DNA from: Cohnella lubricantis
GTDB taxonomy: Bacteria; Bacillota; Bacilli; Paenibacillales; Paenibacillaceae
Length of the DNA stretch: 60,777 nucleotides
Direction of reading: 5' to 3'
Assembly (NCBI RefSeq): GCF_014212015.1
Contig: NZ_JACJVN010000001.1
Span: forward strand, 1-60,777
Made by a program: the position numbers and the translations under genes. A model generated the notes under the pieces. That model saw only the letters and a list, made by a program, of their open reading frames with translations. It had not been told where the DNA came from and did not search any database. This document shows positions 32,434 to 40,703 of this stretch, one piece after another (the stretch's first letter is position 1; the number at the start of each line of letters is the position of its first letter).

Positions 32434-34026
32434 TTAGCCCTGGCTCTCAACCATCGCTTTGTAAGCATCCATCTGCTTCTGCAGCTCGGCCATCACTTTG
32501 TCATAGCCGGCTTGCTTAAGCTTATTGCGGAATTCTTCGACAGCCTGTGCCGGGTCTCCGGCCTTGCCGTAGGATATGGCCGGCCCCATCTCTCCCGTTA
32601 CCTGGTTGATCGCCGTCAGCTCCGCGTCGACTGGCGTCTTGTCGAAGGCGAACTGGCCGTACGGGTAAGGCTTCTTATAGCTATCATATTCTTGATACAG
32701 CGTGCCGATCTGATCCCAGACCTGGTCCGTCGGAATCTCGAATTTGTCCACGCGGCCGCCCCAGAAGTCGGAATAGAAGCTGTCATTTGTCTCATCGTAG
32801 CCTTCCGGAAGAACCCGCTTGCCATCCTTAATCTCATACTGGACGCCTTCGATGCCGTAGTTGATCAGATGATAGATCTCTTCATCGTTGCGGATCAAGT
32901 CATACGCCATCAGCGCGCGTTCCGGGTTCTTGCTGTGCGCGCCTACGGACGTTCCGCCGTGCGTGATCAGCGTGCTGAGCAGATTGCCTCTTGTACGCGA
33001 GAACGGGAACATCTGCAATTCGGAGCCCGGCTGCTTCTTATCCATCTGAACGCGAAGCGTACTGAACGTCTGGGAATGGTGTTGGTCCATGCCGCTTAGT
33101 CCGGCTTGCAGCGCATCCCGGGTATTGTTCTTGTTGTTCAGCACGTCCTCGCGCCAGTAGCCTTTGTCCGCCCAATCCTTCATCATCGTCGCGAAGTTCA
33201 GGAACGTATCGTCGTAGACCGGACTCGTGATCGTATAGGGATCATCTATCGATTTGCCATAGAAGATCGGCAGGTAGCCGGTCGAGATCGACGGGTTAAT
33301 CTCATCCGTATACGAGGTGACGAATCCGTCCCATACGCTCTCGCTCGTCGTCGCATCCCACGGAATCGCGTCCGGCTTGTTATCCTTCACGTACTGAAGA
33401 TACTTGCCGATCGTCTCCCAGTCCTTGATCGGCTCCGTGATACCGGCCTCCTTCGCCCAGTCTCCGCGATAGAAGAAGCCGTGATTGACCCACTGGGTAT
33501 ATTGGTCCTCTGGAATCAAGACGATCTTGCCGTCATATTTGCTCTGCTGCCAGCTCTCCTGCGAGACGGATTCCCATGTCTGCGGCGCATACTTCGGCAG
33601 CAGATCGTCCAGGGGCATGAACGCTCCGCGCTGCGCGTTCGCCCACGTATCCAGCCAGTCTGTGCCGATCGTAATCAAGTCGTACGGTTCGCCGGACGCC
33701 AGCGCCAGATTGTACTTCGTCTGCCAATCCGTCCACTCGATCCACTGCCATTCGAGCTCCACATTAATCTTCTCTTTCATAAGCGCGTTGACTTTCTCCA
33801 TGACCTTCTCGAATTGGCCGTTGGTCGGTTTGTCACCCAATACGAGATAGCTGATCTTGACGAGCTTTGACGTATCCACATCGGAGCTGCCGGCGGATGA
33901 GCTGCTGCCGGAGTCTGGGCTTGAGCTTGCGCTGGAGCCATTGTTATTGTTGCCCGAGCAAGCGGCTAAGCTGAGCGTCAGAGCTGTCGAGAGAACCAGG
34001 AATGAGGCTTTCTTCACCTTGGACAA
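32434..34026 (-). CDS. ABC transporter substrate-binding lipoprotein, LipO/YtcQ type
   Basis: A 530-residue lipoprotein with lipobox LAACSG (Cys23) and a Ser/Asn/Gly linker. It resembles the large binding proteins that work with LplB/LplC permeases: an N-terminal binding fold (ISYLVLGDKPTNGQFEKVME, PYDLITIGTDWLDTWANAQR) and a C-terminal DUF3502-like segment (about 400-530, with DFWGGRVDKFEIP and LKQAGYDKVMAELQKQ). It is last in the operon GH2, LplB, LplC, SBP, an order in which the binding protein is farthest from the promoter. Likely binds a galactoside or complex oligosaccharide; inference from the GH2 neighbour. Confidence 0.9.
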   Translation of the reverse strand: MSKVKKASFLVLSTALTLSLAACSGNNNNGSSASSSPDSGSSSSAGSSDVDTSKLVKISYLVLGDKPTNGQFEKVMEKVNALMKEKINVELEWQWIEWTDWQTKYNLALASGEPYDLITIGTDWLDTWANAQRGAFMPLDDLLPKYAPQTWESVSQESWQQSKYDGKIVLIPEDQYTQWVNHGFFYRGDWAKEAGITEPIKDWETIGKYLQYVKDNKPDAIPWDATTSESVWDGFVTSYTDEINPSISTGYLPIFYGKSIDDPYTITSPVYDDTFLNFATMMKDWADKGYWREDVLNNKNNTRDALQAGLSGMDQHHSQTFSTLRVQMDKKQPGSELQMFPFSRTRGNLLSTLITHGGTSVGAHSKNPERALMAYDLIRNDEEIYHLINYGIEGVQYEIKDGKRVLPEGYDETNDSFYSDFWGGRVDKFEIPTDQVWDQIGTLYQEYDSYKKPYPYGQFAFDKTPVDAELTAINQVTGEMGPAISYGKAGDPAQAVEEFRNKLKQAGYDKVMAELQKQMDAYKAMVESQG

Positions 34027-34096
34027 TCGAATTTCCTCCCCTTAATTGATTTAACCTTGCCATACTATGTGCAGAGGCTTTAGGGCCCCGGTCACA

Positions 34097-35032
34097 TCAG
34101 CCTTTGACCGCTCCGATGGTAATCCCCTTGATGAAGTACCGCTGAACGAACGGATAGAAGAAGATAACCGGCAGTGTTGCCACAACCGCTGTCGCCATCT
34201 TCATGCTCTCAAGCGGCACGTCGCGCAGCGGCACGTTGGATGCTGCCGCCGAGTTGCGAATGAAGTCGGCGGTCGTAATGGTCTGATAGAGGAAATACTG
34301 CAGCGGACGGTACTCCATATCCGCCGATAGGAAGAGCATCGAGTGGTACCACTCGTTCCAGTAGCTGATCGCCAAGAACAAGCCGATCGTCGCGAGCGCG
34401 GGCGTCGTCATCGGCAGAATGAGCCTCACGAAGATCGTGAAGTCGCCTGCGCCGTCGATCTTCGCCGATTCCGTGATCGCGTGCGGAATGGAGCGTACGA
34501 AGCTCTTCATCATAATGATCAGGAACGGCGACAGAAGTCCGGGCAGCAGGACGGCCATGTAATTGTCCTTCAACTGCAGATACTGGGTGATGAGCAGATA
34601 GAACGGGACGAGGCCGCCGGAGAACAGCGTCGTGAAGTAGATGAAGAAGGAGATCTTGTTGCGATAGGCGAAGTCGGGGCGCTGCAGGGCGTAGCCGGTC
34701 ATGGCGATGATGAACAGGCCAATCGCTGTCCCCACGACAACCAGACCGATCGTCAGGATGAAGGAACCGACGATCCTTTGCGGATTCTCGAATACAATCT
34801 CATAAGCGAATGTGCTGAAGACTCTTGGAATCAGGTTGAAGCCGTATTGCCGGATTGCGCTCTCCGCTGTGAACGACGTGCCGAGTACGAGCAGGAAGGG
34901 CAGCAGGCTGAACAGCGCGAACAAACCGATCACGATATAACCGAATCCTCGGATGAACCTGCCGCTGGCATCGGTGCGAATGCTTCGTGACTCCAGGCCG
35001 GCGTCCATTCGAGTCTCTAGGGCGTTATCCAT
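34097..35032 (-). CDS. ABC transporter permease, LplC/YtcP type
   Basis: A 311-residue inner-membrane permease of a complex-saccharide importer. It has an N-terminal cytosolic tail, six predicted helices, and the EAA-type loop ITESAKIDGAGDFTIFVRLI. The C-terminus FFYPFVQRYFIKGITIGAVK is characteristic of the LplC branch. Start has GAGGAGGG upstream. It follows LplB by 13 bp. Confidence 0.93.
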   Translation of the reverse strand: MDNALETRMDAGLESRSIRTDASGRFIRGFGYIVIGLFALFSLLPFLLVLGTSFTAESAIRQYGFNLIPRVFSTFAYEIVFENPQRIVGSFILTIGLVVVGTAIGLFIIAMTGYALQRPDFAYRNKISFFIYFTTLFSGGLVPFYLLITQYLQLKDNYMAVLLPGLLSPFLIIMMKSFVRSIPHAITESAKIDGAGDFTIFVRLILPMTTPALATIGLFLAISYWNEWYHSMLFLSADMEYRPLQYFLYQTITTADFIRNSAAASNVPLRDVPLESMKMATAVVATLPVIFFYPFVQRYFIKGITIGAVKG

Positions 35033-35045
35033 AGCGGCCCTCCTC

Positions 35046-35954
35046 TTAGAATAATGAGTTCTCCGGAGAGATCTTGCGGACGAGCCAGTTAGCCAGCATG
35101 ACGATCCCGAAGCCGAACACGGACTGGTACAAGCCGACGGCGCTTCCCTGCGAGAAGTTGAAGTTCGTCATCAAGGCCCGGAACACGAACGTCTCGATAA
35201 TGTCCGTGGTCGGATACAGCGCGGAGTTGTTCGCTCCGACCAGGTTGTAGATTAAACCGAAATTCCCCTTCAGAATGCCGCCGAGCGAGAAGAGCAGCAG
35301 GATGATAAACGTCGGCTTGAGCCAGGGCAGAATAATGTAATAGATGCGTTGGAACGCGTTGGCTCCGTCGATCTCCGACGCTTCGACGACCTCGCTGTCC
35401 AGCCCCATAATCGCCGCGAAGTAGATGATGGAACCGTAACCGGTGGATTGCCAGAGGAAGGTAAGGACGATGATGAATGGCCATATTGTCGGATCGGAGT
35501 ACGTCTTAACCGGCTCTATGTCCAGCGATCGCAGCACGCTGTTCAACAGGCCAAAGTCATAGCTAAGGATGTTATAGGCAATCAGGCCGATCAAGACAAC
35601 AGAGATGAAGTACGGCAGGAACATCAGCGTCTGGGACACCTTGCGGAACCACTTGAGGCGCAGCTCGTTCATCAGAACCGCGACGAGGATCTGCATCACG
35701 TTGCCGAACAGGATGAAGGCGATGTTGTAAGCGATCGTGTTAAAGGTCAGCCGCCAGAGATCACCCGTCAAGACCAGGAATCGGAAGTTGTCTAGTCCGA
35801 CGAATTTGCTGCCGAAGATGCCGTCCGAGTAATTGAATTGGATGAAGGCCATATAGGCGCCGGGCATCGGCAAGTACGCGAATACGACGAAGAAGGCGAT
35901 GGCGGGCAGACACATGATTAGAAGCGTGCGATTACTCCGTAATCGGGCTAACAT
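35046..35954 (-). CDS. ABC transporter permease, LplB/YteP type
   Basis: A 302-residue inner-membrane permease. TLLIMCLPAIAFFVVFAYLP forms the first helix and VVEASEIDGANAFQRIYYII is the EAA loop. The start at 35954 lies inside the end of the GH2 gene (23-bp overlap) with GAAGGAGG upstream, so the two are translationally coupled. It pairs with LplC. No ATPase is present in the operon. Confidence 0.93.
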   Translation of the reverse strand: MLARLRSNRTLLIMCLPAIAFFVVFAYLPMPGAYMAFIQFNYSDGIFGSKFVGLDNFRFLVLTGDLWRLTFNTIAYNIAFILFGNVMQILVAVLMNELRLKWFRKVSQTLMFLPYFISVVLIGLIAYNILSYDFGLLNSVLRSLDIEPVKTYSDPTIWPFIIVLTFLWQSTGYGSIIYFAAIMGLDSEVVEASEIDGANAFQRIYYIILPWLKPTFIILLLFSLGGILKGNFGLIYNLVGANNSALYPTTDIIETFVFRALMTNFNFSQGSAVGLYQSVFGFGIVMLANWLVRKISPENSLF

Positions 35955-38364
35955 GGCTCTCCTCCTTCCGGGCAGTCGACTTGGCCGCGATCGCGCCCCG
36001 AGCCGCTCCCAATCCGGGAGCTTCCGCCGTCACGACGATCTCTCCAGGTTCAGTGCCCACTCTAACGTAGGCAAGAAGCTTGCCTCGGTAGGCTTTCCTT
36101 ATTCTGGAGCTGTAGGGCTCGAGATCCTGAACGTCTCCACTCTCCATGCCGATGATCGTTCCCGGCCCTGTCACGGACAGCGTGATCGGATGGTCGGCCA
36201 AGTACGCGAGCCGTCCGCTGCCGTCGGTGACCTGGATCTCAACGTGAGCGATATCCTGTCCGTTAGCCCGCAGCTCCGCGCAATCCGCGGTCATCGCCAG
36301 CTTCGCAGGCTCCGATGCCGTTACGAGTCGGCAGATCCGGGAGGTCCCATCGGCTCCTCGAGCGATGACTTCCAGCGTTCCTGCTTCGTAGTCAACCTCC
36401 CAAGATAGATAGCCGCGCGGGTCCTCCTTCAGCTTCTTAGCCCCAAGCGATCTGCCGTTCAGCCGGAGCTCCGCTTCCTCGCAATTGGTATAGCAGAAGA
36501 CCTCGACCTTCTCTCCTGCCGCCCAATTCCAATGCGGATCGACGCCTGCCCATCTGCGTCTCTCGGCGATCCAGGGATCGCTTGCCTTGGCCGCAGCGAG
36601 GAATACCATCGGCTCCTCGCTCCACAAGCTCTGCCGGTAGTAATAGCCCGTCTTCTTAAAGCCGGCCAGATCCAGGAATCCGGACTGCGCCGCCCGAACC
36701 GGCCAGCCGCGGGCTTCACCCAAGTAATCGATCCCGGTCCAGATGAATTGGGCGCTGATCGCCGGGTTATCCCGAACGGCAAGCCACGCCTCCAGACTGG
36801 AGCTATTCTCGCTGCCGTAGATCACGCGCCCCGGATATCGGCTTAAATCCTCGCTGTACAGATGCTCCTTGTAATTGTAGCCGACCACATCCAGCGCGTC
36901 GGCATAGCCGGTCAAGTTCGACAGCTCCGGGAAAGCCAGCGCTGCGGTGACAGGCCTTGTGTCGTCGCATTCCTTCACGTACTTCACGAGTCGTCTCGCG
37001 ATGACGGCCAATCGTTCGGCATTCGGCTTGTTCGGATCGTACATCCGTTCGGCCGCAGGCTTGTTGGCGTCGTTGTTGCCGGTCATCGTATCGAAGTAAG
37101 GGTGGCAGTACGGATCGTTGGGATAGTCGACTTCGTTGCCGATGCTCCACAAGATAATGGATGGATGATTGCGGTCCCGGAGCACCATCTCCTTGATGTC
37201 GGTCTCGCCCCACTGGGGAAAATCTTCGTAATAGCCGTAATGCTTAGGCGGATAGACGTTGTGCCCGGTCGACCATTTGTTCTTCACGCCTTCCCATTCG
37301 TCGAACGCTTCGTCCATGACGAGGAATCCCATACGGTCGCACAGATCAAGCAGATTAGGCGCCGGCGGATTGTGACTCATTCGGATGGCGTTGCATCCCA
37401 TCTCCTTCAGCGCCGCGAGCCTTCGGACCCACACCTTCTCGGGCACGGCAGCGCCGAGACAGCCGGCATCGTGGTGGACGCAGACGCCTTTGATCTTCAT
37501 CGGGACATCGTTCAGGAAGAAGCCCTTCTCCGCATCGAACGTGAACCAACGTATGCCTACGGGCGTCTGCAAGCTGTCGACGACCTCGCCATTCTTGGCC
37601 ACTTCAGTCGTCAGATCGTATAGATAGGGGGAATCCGGGGACCAGAGATTCGGCCGGTTCACCTCAACGGCGTGTTCGACCTTCGCTTCAGCTCCTGCCT
37701 GGATCGTTACGAACGACAGCGCCGAACCGATCAGCTGACCGTCTTGATCGCGGAGCGTATGCTGAACTCGAACCTCCTCATCGCCGTTCGTCTCATTGGA
37801 GATGCGGACGTCCACGGCAACGGCTGCCCGCTCAGCCGTCACCTCCGGCGTCTTCACAAAGACACCGTACGGAGCGATATGGATCGGGTCGGTGACCGTC
37901 AGGTATACATCCCGATAGATGCCCGAGCCTGTGAACCATCTGGAATCCGCAATATCCTTGTGATCGACCTTGACGGAGATGACATTGCCGCCGTCTTCGA
38001 AGCTGATGAAGTCGGTCAAATCATAAGTGAACGTGCTGTATCCGTAGGGCCGCTTCCCCAAGTAGTAGCTGTTGCACCACACCTGCGAATTGTTGTAGAC
38101 GCCTTCGAAAGTAATGCTGACCCGCTTGCCCTTCCATTCGTGCGGCAGCTCGAACCATCGCCGGTACCAGCCGGTGCCTCCGGGCAGATATCCCGTTCCG
38201 CTTGAATGCTCCTTCGAGAAAGGCTCTTCCACCGACCAATCGTGAGGCAATGTGACGCTTCGCCAATCGGCATCGTCAAATCCTTTGTACCAGGCCCGAG
38301 GCTCATCGCCTCTCTTGAAATGCCAATCCAAATTCAGGTTCTGCACGATTCTGCCGTCGCTCAT
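35932..38364 (-). CDS. GH2 beta-galactosidase-like glycosidase
   Basis: An 810-residue cytoplasmic GH2 enzyme with no signal peptide. Domain order: sugar-binding jelly roll (about 1-190), Ig-like GH2 domain (190-290), TIM barrel (295-590), a DUF4982-type beta domain (about 610-690) and a C-terminal Ig-like domain (about 695-800). Glu411 in SIGNEVDYP is the expected acid/base and Glu519 in YGSENSS the nucleophile. The architecture fits beta-galactosidases of intestinal and soil bacteria, though related members act on other beta-glycosides. ATG at 38364 has AAAGGAG upstream; a frame to 38418 has none. First gene of the operon with LplB, LplC and the binding protein. Confidence 0.92.
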   Translation of the reverse strand: MSDGRIVQNLNLDWHFKRGDEPRAWYKGFDDADWRSVTLPHDWSVEEPFSKEHSSGTGYLPGGTGWYRRWFELPHEWKGKRVSITFEGVYNNSQVWCNSYYLGKRPYGYSTFTYDLTDFISFEDGGNVISVKVDHKDIADSRWFTGSGIYRDVYLTVTDPIHIAPYGVFVKTPEVTAERAAVAVDVRISNETNGDEEVRVQHTLRDQDGQLIGSALSFVTIQAGAEAKVEHAVEVNRPNLWSPDSPYLYDLTTEVAKNGEVVDSLQTPVGIRWFTFDAEKGFFLNDVPMKIKGVCVHHDAGCLGAAVPEKVWVRRLAALKEMGCNAIRMSHNPPAPNLLDLCDRMGFLVMDEAFDEWEGVKNKWSTGHNVYPPKHYGYYEDFPQWGETDIKEMVLRDRNHPSIILWSIGNEVDYPNDPYCHPYFDTMTGNNDANKPAAERMYDPNKPNAERLAVIARRLVKYVKECDDTRPVTAALAFPELSNLTGYADALDVVGYNYKEHLYSEDLSRYPGRVIYGSENSSSLEAWLAVRDNPAISAQFIWTGIDYLGEARGWPVRAAQSGFLDLAGFKKTGYYYRQSLWSEEPMVFLAAAKASDPWIAERRRWAGVDPHWNWAAGEKVEVFCYTNCEEAELRLNGRSLGAKKLKEDPRGYLSWEVDYEAGTLEVIARGADGTSRICRLVTASEPAKLAMTADCAELRANGQDIAHVEIQVTDGSGRLAYLADHPITLSVTGPGTIIGMESGDVQDLEPYSSRIRKAYRGKLLAYVRVGTEPGEIVVTAEAPGLGAARGAIAAKSTARKEESHVSPITE

Positions 38365-38419
38365 TCTCCTGCTCCTTTCAGGGGGATAAAAGCGCCATAA
38401 ATCGAGGGATTTCGCCAAA

Positions 38420-38447
38420 TGTAACAGGTTTCATGTAACGGGTTACA
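38420..38447 (-). promoter_or_regulatory. Tandem LacI-type operators before the GH2 operon
   Basis: Two 14-mers lie end to end: on the plus strand TGTAACAGGTTTCA (38420-38433) and TGTAACGGGTTACA (38434-38447). The second is palindromic except at its centre. They are about 55-85 bp upstream of the GH2 start, downstream of the promoter, in a position for roadblock repression. Confidence 0.65.
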
Positions 38448-38476
38448 TTTCTGTCTGAAAGAAAAACCCTTCCGTA

Positions 38477-38490
38477 TGTAAGGGCTTTCA
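38477..38490 (+). promoter_or_regulatory. cre-like (CcpA) site before the GH2 operon
   Basis: TGTAAGGGCTTTCA differs from TGWAANCGNTNWCA at one position. It lies about 10-25 bp downstream of the predicted transcription start of the minus-strand operon. Confidence 0.5.
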
Positions 38491-38505
38491 TTTGCTTGTG
38501 AATCG

Positions 38506-38535
38506 AGTATACTATCGCCCTTAAATCAGTGTCAA
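38506..38535 (-). promoter_or_regulatory. Sigma-A-type promoter of the GH2 operon
   Basis: -35 TTGACA (38530-38535), 18-bp spacer and -10 TATACT (38506-38511) on the minus strand, about 140 bp before the GH2 start codon. Confidence 0.75.
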
Positions 38536-38590
38536 CAGCAGCGATACAAGTGGTAAAAATAAGCGTATGACAAGTCAAAATCCCCGCAAG

Positions 38591-38613
38591 AAGAACACTC
38601 TCTGAAAGTGTTC
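38591..38613 (-). terminator. Hairpin after the PhyH-family gene
   Basis: AGAACACT-N7-AGTGTTCT forms an 8-bp stem flanked by CCCCGCA direct repeats. On the minus strand TCTTGC follows. Probable terminator, without a long T-run. Confidence 0.55.
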
Positions 38614-38659
38614 TCCCCGCAGGGTGTTTAGAAGACTGTTGATTGGCTTTATGCGCCGC

Positions 38660-39475
38660 TCAGTGCGGATACGCCGTGTTGAATTCAATGCCGCACGGGC
38701 CGCCTGCCGTATTCGCTTCCCGATCGACCGCCGTTCCGTCCGCCCGGAACAGAGGACGGTAGTACCCGCTGATCTTAGTAGCTGATACGTTGGCGTAATG
38801 GCAGATGAATGCGCGGCGGAACCGGTCCTTCGTCTTGTTCCGGTAAGAGCCGTGAATCAGATTGCCGTTGAAGAAGAGCACGTCGCCCCGCTCCATGACG
38901 GCCGGCACAGCCTTCGTATCCTTCGGCGGCTTGACGTAATGGGTGGTGAACGACTCGCGCGCATCGGCTTCTTCCGGGCAGACGAGCGCATATTCGCTCG
39001 TCTTCGGCACGACAAGCATCCCGCCGTTCTCTTCGTCGGCCGGATCGATCGCGGTCCATGCCGCGATGCAGTTGCCCGGCTCTACCTGGAGGTAGAAATT
39101 ATCCTGGTGCAGCGCCTGGCCGCGCGAACCCGGCGGCTTGTAGTAGAACATGCTCTGAGCGGCTAACGCCTCCTCGCCGTAGAGATCAGCCAGCACGTCC
39201 ATGACGGGCTTGTGCAGCATATACTTCTTGGCGGTATCGTTGAACCGGTGAGGGTGCATGACGCGCGGGTAACGCTTCAACGGATCATCGGCCCTGCCAT
39301 CCAGTTCCGGCTCGAAATATCCAGGCACGACGGCGCGGCTGATCTGCTCGAACGTCTCGTCTATCTCAGCCAGCTCCTCCTCACGGAACGAGCCTTTGAC
39401 GATCAAGTAACCTTCCGACTCGAAATGGCGCAATTGCTCTTCCGTTAACGTCTTCGATTGGTAAGCGGCATCCAC
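38660..39475 (-). CDS. Phytanoyl-CoA dioxygenase (PhyH) family protein
   Basis: A 271-residue Fe(II)/2-oxoglutarate-dependent oxygenase. The metal triad is His123 and Asp125 in ALHQDNFY and His208 in NLIHGS; an Arg in DRFRRAF (218-221) would hold 2-oxoglutarate. These enzymes hydroxylate small molecules in the cytosol. The start has GAAGGAGAG upstream. It is divergent from an AraC regulator 136 bp away, the likely controller. The pairing with a sugar-type regulator suggests a carbohydrate or osmolyte-like substrate, but this is inference. Confidence 0.9.
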   Translation of the reverse strand: MDAAYQSKTLTEEQLRHFESEGYLIVKGSFREEELAEIDETFEQISRAVVPGYFEPELDGRADDPLKRYPRVMHPHRFNDTAKKYMLHKPVMDVLADLYGEEALAAQSMFYYKPPGSRGQALHQDNFYLQVEPGNCIAAWTAIDPADEENGGMLVVPKTSEYALVCPEEADARESFTTHYVKPPKDTKAVPAVMERGDVLFFNGNLIHGSYRNKTKDRFRRAFICHYANVSATKISGYYRPLFRADGTAVDREANTAGGPCGIEFNTAYPH

Positions 39476-39611
39476 AAGCGATCTCTCCTTCTCAGGTTGA
39501 ATCGTCTTGACAATAAGATACCTTGTTCCTTAGCTTAGAAGAAGTAAGATAGCTGCTAATAAGTCACGGTATTCTGCTGCGAATCTCATCGCCCGGAAGG
39601 GAGCATGCACA

Positions 39612-40421
39612 ATGGAGACGGTGCTGACGGAACTCGGACCCGAATGGGACGGCCATCTGATCTTCGGCGATCTGTTCGACTGCGACGACGCGTACCGCAC
39701 GAGCCGTCCGCAAGGCATGAAGGACTGGCTTATCGTCTATACGCTGGCTGGCGAAGGATACTTCCGGACGCCGTCCGGGGAGCGGCGCTGCGGGGAAGGA
39801 CAGGCGGCGCTGCTGAGAGCCGGCGTGCCTCATGAGTATGGAACCGTCACAGGAGGCCACTGGACGTTCCTCTGGATTCATTATCCCGGACTCCCGGAGA
39901 ACGGCTATCTGCCGGACGAGGAGGTATGGATCGAGCATCTGCCGGGGGGGGCGCTGCGCGAGCGGGTTGAGCGGGCGTTCCGCCGCGTGCTGCAGGACTC
40001 CCGCGACCGATTCGGGCTCTGGCAGCAGCTATGCGAGAATTCGCTGCGCGAGATTCTGCTCCTGCTCGCGCGGCGAATGAGCCGGCGGCTAGACTCTCGG
40101 ATCGAGCATACGCTTCAGTTGCTGTCGCATTCGATGAAGCAGGAGATTCGCATGGACGCGCTTGCCCGCCAGGTCGGCTTGTCCGTCTCCCGACTGTCCC
40201 ATCTGTTCAAGCAAGAGACCGGGCAGACGGTCGTGGAATACTTGAACCGGATGCGCGTTCGCCAGGCGGCGATGCTGATGGAACGCCAAGGCCGCCATGC
40301 ATCCGAAGCTGCGCTTGACGTCGGCTATCAGAACTACAACCACTTCGCGGAGCAATTCGTCAAATATATCGGTGTCAGCCCGAGAGCTTATCGCCAAGCG
40401 TTGAACGGGCGAGATGAATAA
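39612..40421 (+). CDS. AraC-family transcriptional regulator
   Basis: A 269-residue regulator with an N-terminal cupin-like sensor (about residues 35-110; WLIVYTLAGEGYFRTPSGER) and a C-terminal pair of HTH motifs (MDALARQVGLSVSRLSHLFK and the SEAALDVGYQNYNHFAEQFVK segment). ATG at 39612 has AGGGAG upstream. Divergent from the PhyH-family gene, which it probably controls. A terminator follows 3 bp after its stop. Confidence 0.92.
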   Translation: METVLTELGPEWDGHLIFGDLFDCDDAYRTSRPQGMKDWLIVYTLAGEGYFRTPSGERRCGEGQAALLRAGVPHEYGTVTGGHWTFLWIHYPGLPENGYLPDEEVWIEHLPGGALRERVERAFRRVLQDSRDRFGLWQQLCENSLREILLLLARRMSRRLDSRIEHTLQLLSHSMKQEIRMDALARQVGLSVSRLSHLFKQETGQTVVEYLNRMRVRQAAMLMERQGRHASEAALDVGYQNYNHFAEQFVKYIGVSPRAYRQALNGRDE

Positions 40422-40424
40422 GGA

Positions 40425-40446
40425 AAAGCCGCGATAACGCGGCTTT
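40425..40446 (+). terminator. Terminator of the AraC-family gene
   Basis: AAAGCCGCG-ATAA-CGCGGCTTT is a perfect 9-bp stem with a four-base loop directly after the stop codon. Only three T follow within the stem end. Confidence 0.8.
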
Positions 40447-40505
40447 AAACAGCGAGAAGGTCTCGAAGCTTATTCGGCAAGTTCGCAGCTCAGCCGCCTC
40501 ATGCC

Positions 40506-40693
40506 ATAGCGGAAGCGTGTTCCGTTATCTTGACGCAATTACTTGCCCGCAGACGCATTAGAGGAACGCAGTTCCGTTATCCGCCGCATTCGTTCGAGCA
40601 GCCAACTTCAAACGCGGAAATAACGGAACGCAGTTCCGTAACTTCGAGGGAAGCGTACTTCAACTCGCTATTAACGGAACCACATTCCGTTAA
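40506..40693. repeat. Cluster of four 23-bp palindromes (AACGGAA/TTCCGTT type), copy B
   Basis: Imperfect palindromes at 40506-40528, 40558-40580, 40620-40642 and 40671-40693 share the arms ATAACGGAA and TTCCGTTAT around a 5-nt loop. Centres are 52, 62 and 51 bp apart. First to last centre is 165 bp, the same as in copy A (7715-7902). The spacers differ in sequence between the copies. The cluster fills most of the 282-bp gap between the AraC gene and the aldo/keto reductase. Confidence 0.9.
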
Positions 40694-40703
40694 GCATCTG
40701 CGA

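Noticed and set aside
38506..38513. Fifth site of the GntR/LacI-type regulator at the GH2 promoter
   Set aside because: AGTATACT here is simply the -10 box; the flanking bases do not continue the AAGTATACTT palindrome seen at the other sites.
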